Below, piece by piece: positions 22,110-31,820 of a stretch of DNA of 64,000 nucleotides (positions are counted from its first letter, which is position 1; every line of letters starts with the position of its first letter). This DNA comes from Tetradesmus obliquus (taxonomy: Eukaryota; Chlorophyta; Chlorophyceae; Sphaeropleales; Scenedesmaceae). Below the pieces are notes generated by a model. The model worked only from the letters and a program-made list of their open reading frames with translations. It ran no database searches and was not told where the DNA came from. The translations under genes were made by a program, and so were the position numbers. The DNA is taken from positions 2,418,001-2,482,000 of the forward strand of contig CP126207.1 in assembly GCA_030272155.1 (NCBI GenBank). Direction: 5' to 3'.

Positions 22110-22260
22110 GAGCTGACGTCACAAAACTGGCGTCACAAAGCTGAGGTAACAAAGCCAGAGTCACAAACCTGACGTTGTACAACCTCACAAAGTTGGCGTC
22201 AAATAATATGCATCAGAAAGCTGACTTCACAAAGTTGGCGTCACAAAGCTGGCGTCAGAA
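22110..22260. repeat. Short tandem repeat, CTGGCGTCACAAAG type
   Basis: About eight imperfect 14-20 bp units (CTGGCGTCACAAAG, CTGACTTCACAAAG, CTGACGTTGTACAACCTCAC). A three-unit version lies in the sister duplicate at 18911-18975. TGACGTCA-like half sites occur in several units. Confidence 0.75.
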
Positions 22261-22540
22261 CTATGCTTCGATCGGACTCACGTTGATGGCTATGGCGACT
22301 GTCTGCTGCATGTTTGATGCGCTGATGTCCATGTCCAGGGCATAACAACGCCAGTGCCGCTACACTACATGCTGGCTGCCACTGCTACTGCTGGCTGCTA
22401 CTGCTGTTGCTGCTGCGTGCATAACAACAACACTCAGCTCCACTGCAGCAGCATGCCCGGCTACATGATCCCCGCCGACAGTGCCTGAGCTACTGCTGCT
22501 GCTGCAGCTGCAACACCAGCACTCAGCTACACTGCAACAG

Positions 22541-22610
22541 CATCACTATGACAGTCACGTTGTGCATGGTGCCGCGCCGCAAGCTCTCCGCGCTGCTGCT
22601 GCTGCTGGGT
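22541..22610 (-). repeat. Echo of PP2C terminal exon, downstream
   Basis: On the minus strand this segment matches the last 60 bp of PP2C exon 9 (the [13 protein letters not shown] region) with several substitutions. It lies past the functional stop codon, so it is a downstream echo. An alternative read-through end is unlikely. Confidence 0.7.
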
Positions 22611-22649
22611 GAAGAAACCCCTGCTTCAGCTTGCTAGCTCAACAATTTG

Positions 22650-25600
22650 CTAGCTCCACTGCAGCAGCATCACGATGACTGTGACATTGTCCATGGTGCC
22701 GCGCCGCATGCTCTCCGCCAGCAGCACCTCGGCAGCAGCAGTGGCAGCGGCGTCGCTGTACACCAAGCTGTCCGGCAGCTCCGCAGATCCCAGGCCTCCA
22801 AAAGCTGCGGCAGACAGCAAGACAGTGCAAAACATACTTTGATTAAATAACGTGGGAGATGTCTGGCGCGACAGCGTTGCTGTAGACCTGGCTGTGTGGC
22901 AGCTCCGCAGATCCCAGGCCTCCAAAAGCTGCGGCAGACAGCAAGGCAGTGCAAAACATACTTTAACTGAATAATGTGGGAGATGTCTGGCGCAGCAGCG
23001 TCGCTGTACACCTGGCTGTCCGGCAGCTCCGCAGATCCCAGGCCTCCAAAAGTTGCGGCAGACAGCACAGCAGTGCAAAACATACGTTAAGTGAATGATG
23101 TTGGAGATGTTCGGCACAACAGCGTCGCTGTAGACCTGGCTGTCCGGCAGCTCCCAGATCCCAGGCCTCCAAAAGCTGCCGCAGACAGCAAGGCAATGCA
23201 AACTATACGTCAATGATGATGGTGATAATGTATGGCAGCAGTGTCACTGTACACCAGGCTGCCCCGCAGCTCAGCTGCAGCTACCCCTGCATGTGCAGTT
23301 GTTTGCACAGAAGGAGGCGGTGAGGCACATCAGCATAACAACACAGCTAGCAGCGTTTCTGGGATTGGATGGCTAGAATGAACGAGGATGGGCACGGCAG
23401 ACTTACTCAAACGCCCACAACGCCAAGCGTTTGTTTAACTGCTCACCTGAAATGCCGCGCGCATGCGGGCCGCTGCCGTGCTGCCCTGGCTTATGCCGCG
23501 CCCTGCCCATGTGCAGCGCGAGGCCGCAAGGGATGCTGCTGTTGCTGCTGCCCGTAGCATCGATTGCGCCAGCTGGGCTGCTGCCTGCGTTGTTGTTGCT
23601 GCTGTGGTTGGCGGTGTAGGCCTGCACGTGAGTTGAGAGAGGATAGTTACATGTGTCGTCCTGGCACCATCATCACATTGAAGCAGCAAGGTCGACTGCA
23701 CGGTAAACAATATGCCTAGGTGCAATGCAGTTGACAGCAAGACGGCCCTCGCTACCCTATAAGCCGCCATGTATGTTGAAGCAGAAAACAGCTGCAGCAT
23801 GGCAATTTACTTGTGTCCATCACACGCCCCAAAGTCCTATGACTGGCAATGCACCCGAACTGAACCCGCCACACACCTTGAGCGCTGCTGCAGCTGTTAT
23901 GACTGCATCTGTGTCGCTAAGCACGTCCCACAGCCCGTCACTCCCGAGCACCACAAACGTGTCGCGGCGCGGCTGCAGCGGAAGCCGCGTCACATCTGGC
24001 TCGCACTCCACATAGCGGTAGGGCTCCTTGAAATCCAAGTCGCCCAGCGATCTGCAGCACGAACAAACATGGAGCACGGCAGATGTTGGTCGGAGTGATG
24101 TAGCAGCAGCCGCGTCACATCCGGCTCGCACTTCGCGTGACGGTAGGGCTCCTTAATGTACAAGTGGCCTAGGGACCTGCAAGATGCACAACACACCATT
24201 GAAGTTTTCAGTGTCACGGCAGCAGCCGCGTCACATCTGGCTCGCAATCCACGTGACGGTACGGATGCAAGTCCACTCAGCCTGATGACAAACCAACACC
24301 CTACTACAACAACGCCACGAACTGCACTAGCATGAAATGCAACGTCAACAACAGCACGGGCAATACAGATAGCAACATTGCCACCGACGGCACTAGCCGG
24401 GCGCACCCTTACCTGCTAACCGCCAGGCCACTGCCGGGCCTGCCGTCCCGTGGCTCGACCACCACACGCCAGCAGCGCTGGAAGTCCACGCGGCCGCCAG
24501 CTTCCTCGATCCTGCTGCGCTCATGCGGCAGGTGCGGCTTGTGGTCTTCCGTCAGGCGGTACGCAGCGGCGTCGCGGCACAGCACCGCGCGGCTATCACC
24601 TGTAAGCATCAAAGGCGACGCGGCGCGGTCCGTGTAATGTTCACTGCTGCACTGGCGGCAGGTGCGGCTTGTGATATTCGGTCTGCCGGTAAGCAGCGGC
24701 GTCACAGCACAACACCGCGCGGCTATCACCTGTGCTTGTAAAAGGCGCGCAGCCACAGTCAGTGTCATGTTTATTGCTGCACTAGCGGCATGTGCGGCTT
24801 GTGGTCTTTTGTCAGGCGGTATGCAGCGGAGCGCGGCACAGCACTGCGCGGCTATCACCTGAGAAGCAACAAAGACGCGCGCCGTCAAGAACCATGTATT
24901 GATTGATGGTGCTCTGGAGGCATGTAGCTACCACATGGCACCACACCGTACAGCTATCACCCATAGCGTTTGAAGGGGTGCAGCAGCAGTCATTCTGCAA
25001 ATACCAATAAACAAGCGTGCAAACATGTGCCATGAGTTGATGCCACACCCATCAATGTTGCCGGCCACACATGCACAATAGCGTGAGAAAGTGCCAGGCA
25101 ACTGCACACGCGCGCAATCAGCACATGCGCGCAAAAGCACGAGCTACCGATTGAAGAATAACACATGCGAGCACGCACAATTCTGTTGATCACACGCGGA
25201 TTTGGTACATGCTGACGGCTTCAAACATGCATGGTCGAGGACACGTGCGGTTGGCTGCAACATAACATACACTCGCACGCACGCCGCGCGCGCAAGGCTA
25301 CGCCGCAAACCTGCACATGCGAAGTCGCGCGTGCGCGCGTGCATTACTACGCCAAGCCGCACGCTCGCACTTTATGCAAGCGCCCGAACATGTGCACACA
25401 CGTGCACGTTCGCGGTTACACGATATCGCGCACTTCAGCACGCGCGCGCACACGCACACGCGCCCGCATGCGCGGGAGCTAACACACAAGCGCACATGAG
25501 TGTGACCAAACTTCACGCGCGCTTTACGCAAGCGACCCTGCATGCACATAGGCAAGCGCACAAACAAACCACATGAACACATACGCACGCTCTGCACACG

Positions 25601-28600
25601 CGCTCGCTTGTGCAGACACATGTACGTATTAGAAATGCCATATAGCTACATACACGCTCATTCAAATCACGCGTGGGCTTGCTGCAACGTGGCAAACACG
25701 CGTCTTGGCACACGTATGCACGCGTGTCAGACAATGCCGCATAGATGCAAGCACACACACTTTAGGCAGCTAGGCCGCGCGTGGTTGCTGCAACATGGCA
25801 TGCACAAAATCCAACCACCCACATGCATGCGCGTGCCGGGCGATGCCACGCCGCTGCACACACATGTAGTGCACTCGTGCATAGATTTGCCACCACTACA
25901 TGCGCGCACGCATGAACATAAACATGTCACACAGTTGCGCGCTGAAGCACATACTCGCATGTAGGCACGCACGCACGCATCAAAATGCCTCAGCCGCACA
26001 TGCAAGTGCTCCGGACACGCACTAGCTTGCTGCAGCACAGCCCAGCACACACCTTGGGACATACATGCAAGCGCGTAAGAACGGCGCACTGCTTCAACCG
26101 TGAACTCAGCGATGCGCGCGGTTGCTGCAACATGAAATGCACACACAGATGTTCCCGCGCACTTAGGGTGCGCCCACATGCACGCACACACGCGCGAAAG
26201 TCAAGAACACGTATTTACAAACCACAAAGCGGCGTGTGAGGGAACTATCACCAAGCCGCGTGTTGGCGACAACCACAAAGCCGCGCAAGACAGACTGTCA
26301 AGAACCGAGTGCGCTACCACACTGTGCGCTACCACACTGGAAGTTGCACACGTGCAAAATTTGCTTACGCGCATGCGTGCATTGCATCACGCAACACGCG
26401 TGCGCGTGTGACAGAATTAAAGAGTGGATGCAAGGGGGCGCACTCGCCACACGTGCGCTTGCCTGAAGAGTACTGATGGGAGCATTCATCTTCAGGAACA
26501 CGCGCAAATGCACGCGCACAAGAAAGGATGCAAGCCGCGGACGCACTCTCGGCTAACGCGCACATGCCATGCAGTTATGCAAAAACAAAGTTTCGATGCA
26601 CGCGTGCGTGATGCGTGCATGTGATATTGCCCACCAAATGCACATGTGCGCACTCTGCACATACGCGTGCATGCCGTCGCATGACAAAATAAATGCATCT
26701 GGGGGCATACACGCATGCGTACAATCATGCCACATGTGTACACATCTAAACACGCCCACACTCAGAGCACAATTGCACGCTTGCTTCTTGTAACTCATTG
26801 CGCGCCAAGGCACACGCATGCGCGCGCGTGAAAACATGCTACACAACAGCACAAACGCACACTCTGGCCTCGCACTTGCATGCTGTGATATGACAAGAGC
26901 ATGCATTGCAAAACACGCGCATGCGCGCTGACGACAACACCAAAAAATCTCTGACGGCTGCACATTCGCAGATATGACATAACGAGCGCTTCTTCAACAT
27001 GAGAGCACGCGTATGCACACACACATGAAAGGATGCCACACAACTACAGACGCGCACCGGGTAGAGCTGCGCACATGCCTCACAAGAACAAACTTGTGCA
27101 TCCGCGCGCATGTACGCATGGCATGTGTGCACGCACGCATGTAAGAGCAAACCACACAGCAGCACATACGCGCACGCAGAGGACGCGCAACTGCCAATAA
27201 CAAACATAACTGCGTCAATGGCAACACGCGTGCCCACACCAATGAGCACGTCACAAAGCTGCACACAAGCGCACTCAGCAAGTGCATGTTTGCTCAACAA
27301 CAGACCCACGCGCAATCAGACATACACGCGCATGCCCTAACATGGCATGTTTGCACATCATAACAATCACACATGGACGAGCATGTTCCACGCAAACATG
27401 CAAGCAATTGACACAATCACGCACGTGATTTGACAAGGGCCACAAGCACCCGGTACTGCTCACCTGCGTGTGCTGCATACAGCGCATTGCCTAGCCGCAG
27501 CAGCACCAGCGCTGTGGCGCCGTCCCGCGTGCCCTCATGCCGCGCTGTTGACAGCACCATGTCGTCCACCTGTAGCCGGCAACAACAGCATCACATGACG
27601 CCGTGTAAATTTGTCAAACACATTGGACGACCCAAACATCATTCAAGAGTGATATGCCGCTGACAGAAAAACGTCAGCAACCTGCAGCAGGCAAAAGCAA
27701 CAGCGTACGTCACCGTGCCAGAGCCCGGAACATGCCACACACACTGCGTGATGTGCGCGCAACGTGCATCACCCGCCGTTCGGCAGCTGCCGTAGCAGAT
27801 GTACAACAATTTATGCTTGCTCTGTATGTACAGCTTACCTACCGGAACGCATGCTTGAGCGCCGAGCCCCTTGCTGCCGCCTCTTGCTTGGTGGCTGAAC
27901 ACGATATGCGAGGCACACACGACCCTGCCCATAAGCATCCCTGCAGACCCACCTGCCGGAATGCCTGCTTGAGGGCTGAGCCCACTGCTGCCTCCTCCTG
28001 CTTCACCACTGCCGGCGGCCCAGTCTCCCCCCGATACAGCCGCAGCGCTGGGTGAGACGCCAACAGCAGGTGAAGCTTGCGCGCTGCAGAGCACACAGCG
28101 CATGACACAATGACAGGACAAGTCAGAACTAGCTGTTGTGCATGATGCGAGGCCAGCAGGTGGTGGAGGTTGCATGCTGCAGAGCAACAAAGCGCACAAC
28201 AGACATGATGAGTTGTAGGCAGGGGTGTGGAGATGAAGCACGCGTAGAAAATATAGCAGCGCTAGGGGTGAGGGCAGCAGCAGGTGTAGCGTGCGCGCTG
28301 CAGGGCACACACAGGAGCAATCGCAAGGTGGGGCGAGATGAAGAGCACGGAGACCAGGGCTAAGACAAGCACGCCAGACACGCATGCAGCTGCAGTGCAC
28401 GCTGCATGAAAGACAAACGCGTGCTATTCCTGTTGCAGTGCAGCGTGCAGTGTAAACAACAAACACTGCTTGCGCATGGGCAGCACAAACATGCAGCCTC
28501 GATCACCTGCTGTCTCTGCTGCTCCAGCGCCGTTGTGCCCGTCAAAAATTGCTGCATAGCAGCGCCCCACACCGTCGTGTGTCACAGCTGCATGCTGCTG

Positions 28601-30667
28601 CTCCCTGCCGTTGGCGGCAGCGTCATCTCCCCCGACGGCTGCTGGGTGCTCTGCTGCATCAAGTGCTGCTGCTGCCTGCTGTGCTGTTGCGGGATTCAGC
28701 GTTGTGATGATGGTGTGGCGGTCCTCCATGTATGGCCTGTGGCCACGCGCCTGCGGCAACAGCAGGAGCAACAACAGCATATAAGCACATGCAAAGGGAT
28801 GGGGTGGAGACCGATGCGGCAAATGCCCGGGCACATGCAGCAGGAGCAGGAGCAGTAGCAGGAGCAACAACACTATACGAGCACAAGTGACGGAATAAGG
28901 GTGGGAACCGGTGTGACCCGTGGTTGCGCACCTGCAGCAGCGAAGAAGCAAGAGTGTGCAACACAAGCACAAGTACAAGCAAGTGAGCTGTCAGCCAAGC
29001 ATGCAGCACACGTCAGTAGCATCTGGTACAATTTTGTCAACTGTCAAAGTATTCGGAAGATTGCTGCTGCCTCACCGTGGCAAACCCGAAGTGTATCTGG
29101 CTCAGCCCTGCTGTTGCTGCTGCCCTTGCTGCAGCCCGTGGATCCTCATCTTCATCTACCAACACTGCACCTACAGCAGCACCACCTGCAGCAGCAGCAC
29201 CCGCGGCACCAGCAGCAGCAGCGCTGCCGCTTGGCCTGAACATCATGCGGGCAGCAGCAGCAGCCTGCGCCTTGATCTCTTGCGCGAAGCGGCTTGCTGT
29301 TGCACGTGCAATGCTGCCATGGGACTGCTTGGCGGGCTGCTGCTCCTGCTGCTCCTGGTTGCTGTTGTCCGGTGGCGCTGCTGCTGCTGCTGCTGAGACG
29401 GCTGCTTCTGCTGGAGCTGCTGCTGCTGCCTCCTCAGCGTCCTCTTCCTCTGTGAAGCTCAGCAGCTGCTTGGGCTGCAGAAGATGATAAAAGCAACGGC
29501 AGCAGCAGGCGATGCAGCAGCAGTGCAGCCGCAGCGAACAACACGGAACATCAACTGTGAGGCATGTGCAGTGGGAGTGTAAACACAAGAAGACATGAGA
29601 GGTGCTCGCTGGGACAGCACAAACGTCAGCTGCATATAGCAGGCAAGATGCACCAGGCACGGCCAGAGCGACCCTGCATTCTTTTGCTGTGCCGAGCAGC
29701 AGCGACGCCAAGCAGCACCGCAATTGAGCAGGCATGACAATGTGAAACAGGGACTGCTGCAAACAACGATGCAAAGAGTGCTGTGTCGTAAGGATAGCTT
29801 GCACTGCTGCAATGGCTGCTGCTCAGCTGCACTGCGGCATGCAACAAATGACCTGAACATGCATGTGACAGTTGACAGTCGCTACTTTGCAGTGCACCCA
29901 TGCAAGCCACACACCTGGCCTTTGCTGCGCTTGTGGTGCTGCTGGTGCTTGCCCTGCTGCTGCAGGTTGCTTGCAGGAGGTGCTGCTGCTGGTGCTGCTG
30001 CAGCTGCTGCTGCTGCGGTGTCCGAGGGCTGGGGCTCTAATGCTGCTGCTGCTGCTTCCTTCTGTTGGGTGCCGTTTCCCTCATCTTCATCTACTGCATG
30101 GTGCTTGCGGATGTGTGAGTGGTCCGAGGAGTGCTGCTTGTGCCCCTGCTGCTGCTGCTCATGGCTTGCTGCTGCTGCTGCTGGCTTGCGGCGCTTCAGA
30201 GCCTGCATGGGCTGTTCCTGATCCTCACCCTCGCTGCCTGCTGCCCCTGATGCTACTGCTGCTGCTGGCTCCTGCACTGCCTGCTGTGGGGAGGTGCTGT
30301 CTGCTGAGGGGCGCTTGGCTGTCCTACGCTGCTGCTGCTTCTGCTGCTGCTTCTGCTGAGCGCTGCTGGCAGCAGCAGGGCTGCTTGCAGGAACATCATG
30401 TGATGCCTTTTGCTGTTGCTGTTGCGTGTCATCGCCGCTCCTGTTCTGCTGTTCATCGGCAGCGAAGGGGCTGTGCAGACCCTGTGCGCTGCTGTCCTTG
30501 CTGCTTGCAGGAATGTCTACTGACAGTGCAGGTGCAGGGTCCAGCGCTGCACTGGCGTTGCCATTGCTGTTGCTGTTGCAGTTGGTGGTTACAGCTGGGG
30601 CGCCCTGGGGGCTCTCTGGCCGCTTCATCAACGCTGTAGCGGCCTGGCCCTCCCCTTCAGCGCCCAT
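22650..30667 (-). CDS. Protein phosphatase 2C (PPM family)
   Basis: Nine exons close in frame to 774 aa: 29915-30667, 29076-29474, 28507-28750, 27953-28083, 27464-27569, 24413-24599, 23877-24051, 23447-23621, 22650-22804. PPM phosphatases remove phosphate from Ser/Thr using two metal ions. Metal-binding and signature motifs are present: RPYMED (D394), [27 protein letters not shown] from residue 545, [21 protein letters not shown] at 604-611, [12 protein letters not shown] (D645) and [10 protein letters not shown] (D762). Residues 1-384 are a low-complexity Gln/Ala/Ser-rich region with basic KRPSAD and LKRRKP segments, possibly nuclear targeting. There is no signal peptide. DGHGG is DGHNG here. 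Residues 667-725 (exon 8) are a Ser/Asn-rich insert before the last motif. Introns carry many exon echoes. Confidence 0.93.
22805..23275 (-). repeat. Echoes of PP2C exon 9 start, about 124-bp period
   Basis: Copies with 5' ends at 22928, 23052 and 23175 repeat the exon 9 start ([18 protein letters not shown]) and then run into intron. Spacing is 124, 124 and 123 bp. A fragment remains at about 23250-23275. The 23052 copy has lost the acceptor (CAA for CAG); the others keep CAG. None encodes the GTMDN motif. Confidence 0.88.
24052..24270 (-). repeat. Echoes of PP2C exon 7 start
   Basis: A copy with 5' end at 24176 encodes [20 protein letters not shown] after TTGCAG; a second fragment at about 24217-24262 encodes [15 protein letters not shown]. 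The real exon starts at 24051 with [20 protein letters not shown]. The echoes lack the SDGLWD motif, so they cannot replace it. Confidence 0.85.
24630..24965 (-). repeat. Echoes of PP2C exon 6 start (GDSRAV)
   Basis: Copies with 5' ends at 24729 and 24858 repeat GDSRAVLC and the following 20 residues; the second is frame-shifted. A third at about 24930-24960 reads GDSCTVWC and lacks an AG. The functional exon begins at 24599. Spacing is about 130 and 129 bp. Confidence 0.85.
24966..27463. other. Large PP2C intron, alternating CA/CG-rich
   Basis: About 2.5 kb between exons 5 and 6 is dominated by alternating purine-pyrimidine words such as ACGCGCGCAC, GCACACGCG and CATGCGCG, densest at 25260-25520 and 25840-26200. 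No domain-bearing frame exists; the many His/Ala/Arg/Cys-rich frames follow from composition. Short repeated phrases such as TTGCTGCAACATG recur every 100-300 bp. This composition favours Z-DNA, which is untested here. Confidence 0.75.
27838..27905 (-). repeat. Echo of PP2C exon 4 end with donor
   Basis: The minus strand encodes [18 protein letters not shown] then TAG and a GTAAGC donor-like sequence. It copies the end of exon 4 ([18 protein letters not shown]), which uses GTGGGT. The stop makes inclusion harmful, supporting 27953-28083 as the real exon. Confidence 0.82.
28130..28310 (-). repeat. Two echoes of PP2C exon 4 start
   Basis: Copies begin after CTGCAG at about 28178 and 28301. They encode sequences like the [13 protein letters not shown] start of exon 4, the upstream one as [12 protein letters not shown]. 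Both decay after about 40 bp. Confidence 0.75.
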
Positions 30668-31712
30668 TCAAGCACTGAAGGTCAACTTTGACTGCGCAGC
30701 TCAGCCTTAACTGCCTGTGCTGCGTAGGAGTGGTTGCACTGGGAGAAGGCTGCTGCTGGTCGGAAGCACGCTCCCGCTGAAGCTAAAGCCACGCACTGCA
30801 CAGCTGATTTAGTCTGATGAGAACGTAAGGACTAGTTCAGAAGGACGTGCGTCTAAAGGCGAAGGAGTTCCGGGCAGTTTCGTGTTTGTACTGAAAGGCT
30901 TGCAAGTCTCCAGACATTCAGACTTGTTGCTGGTGATACAAGAACAGACCCGTGCTATTCAGGTGTGAAAACAAGCAGCAATGGCGGGATCTGGAAATGT
31001 GGGAGAACAAGTGCACACCCAGCGAGCAGTTGCGTGCAAAGCGACGCGCAGTGACGTGATGCACTAAGTGGTAAAGGTGATCAGCTTCACGGCCTTTGAT
31101 TGAATGAACTGCAGGCCTGCAAAGGTGTGTAGGGGTTTACACGAGGTTGGCCTCACTTTCGGACATCAGTTCAGCAGCAGTGGTGCACCATTATGTCCAA
31201 TCGGCAATCAAAAGTTTCAAGCTTTAGTATGCCTGGAAGCAAACCACAAGAGCGATGCGGCATTCAATGGCAACCGTCACTGCCCTGTACTGTACTGCTG
31301 CTGAAGTGCTGAAGTGCTGAAGGCACCAATTCCTGGTGGGGCTTGCCTTGGCTTCAAAATGAGAACTGTCAACAAAACCAGGGTGTGCACTTGGTTTGCT
31401 AGGCAGGGAATAGTGCTGCAACCCTAACTTGGGGCAGTAGCTGCTGTGCGTGTTGGTATGGCAACACGGGCCAAGCACAGCAGCCAACCCTCTGACAGCT
31501 GCCAGCCCCTTCCAGCCAATAAAAAAAAAATTAAAAAAAACAATTGATGCAGCTGCGCAGTAACAGCAGCCTAGCTGAGCAGGGCACTCACTGCAATTTC
31601 TCTCCAGTCACCCTGCAGATGATTACACAAGCCCCCACTATGGCCCCAGCAGCAGTGCCCTGCTGCTGGCTAGGAGGATTTTGACGCCTGCCACACCAAC
31701 CAAAAAAGAACT

Positions 31713-31747
<35 letters not shown>

Positions 31748-31820
31748 GGCAGCAGCTACATACAGAAGCAACACACAGGACCCACTTCAAAGCCTAACGC
31801 CTAGCCCAGCAGCGCCCCAA
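30668..31820. promoter_or_regulatory. Divergent intergenic region, PP2C (-) and MFS (+)
   Basis: The two coding starts are 1.15 kb apart and face away from each other, so both promoters lie here. I see no gene. An A-rich run (31519-31541) and a CAG tract of 11-12 units (31711-31745) lie nearer the MFS start. Confidence 0.5.

Larger units (their letters stand above)
19736..22649. other. Duplicated segment unit 2 and PP2C 3' flank
   Basis: This is the counterpart of 16364-18990, with no gene I can support. It contains AG-rich lectin-UTR-like repeats (TTGCAGCCTGACAGC words, 19740-19960), an 80-90 bp tandem repeat at about 20470-21080, a short tandem repeat at 22110-22260, and at 22520-22610 a decayed copy of the PP2C terminal exon. 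Confidence 0.65.

Noticed and set aside
25200..27340. Numerous His/Ala/Cys/Arg-rich frames up to 158 aa in the CA/CG-rich stretch
   Set aside because: Composition-driven, on both strands and all frames, with no domain, inside a PP2C intron whose flanking exons join in phase.
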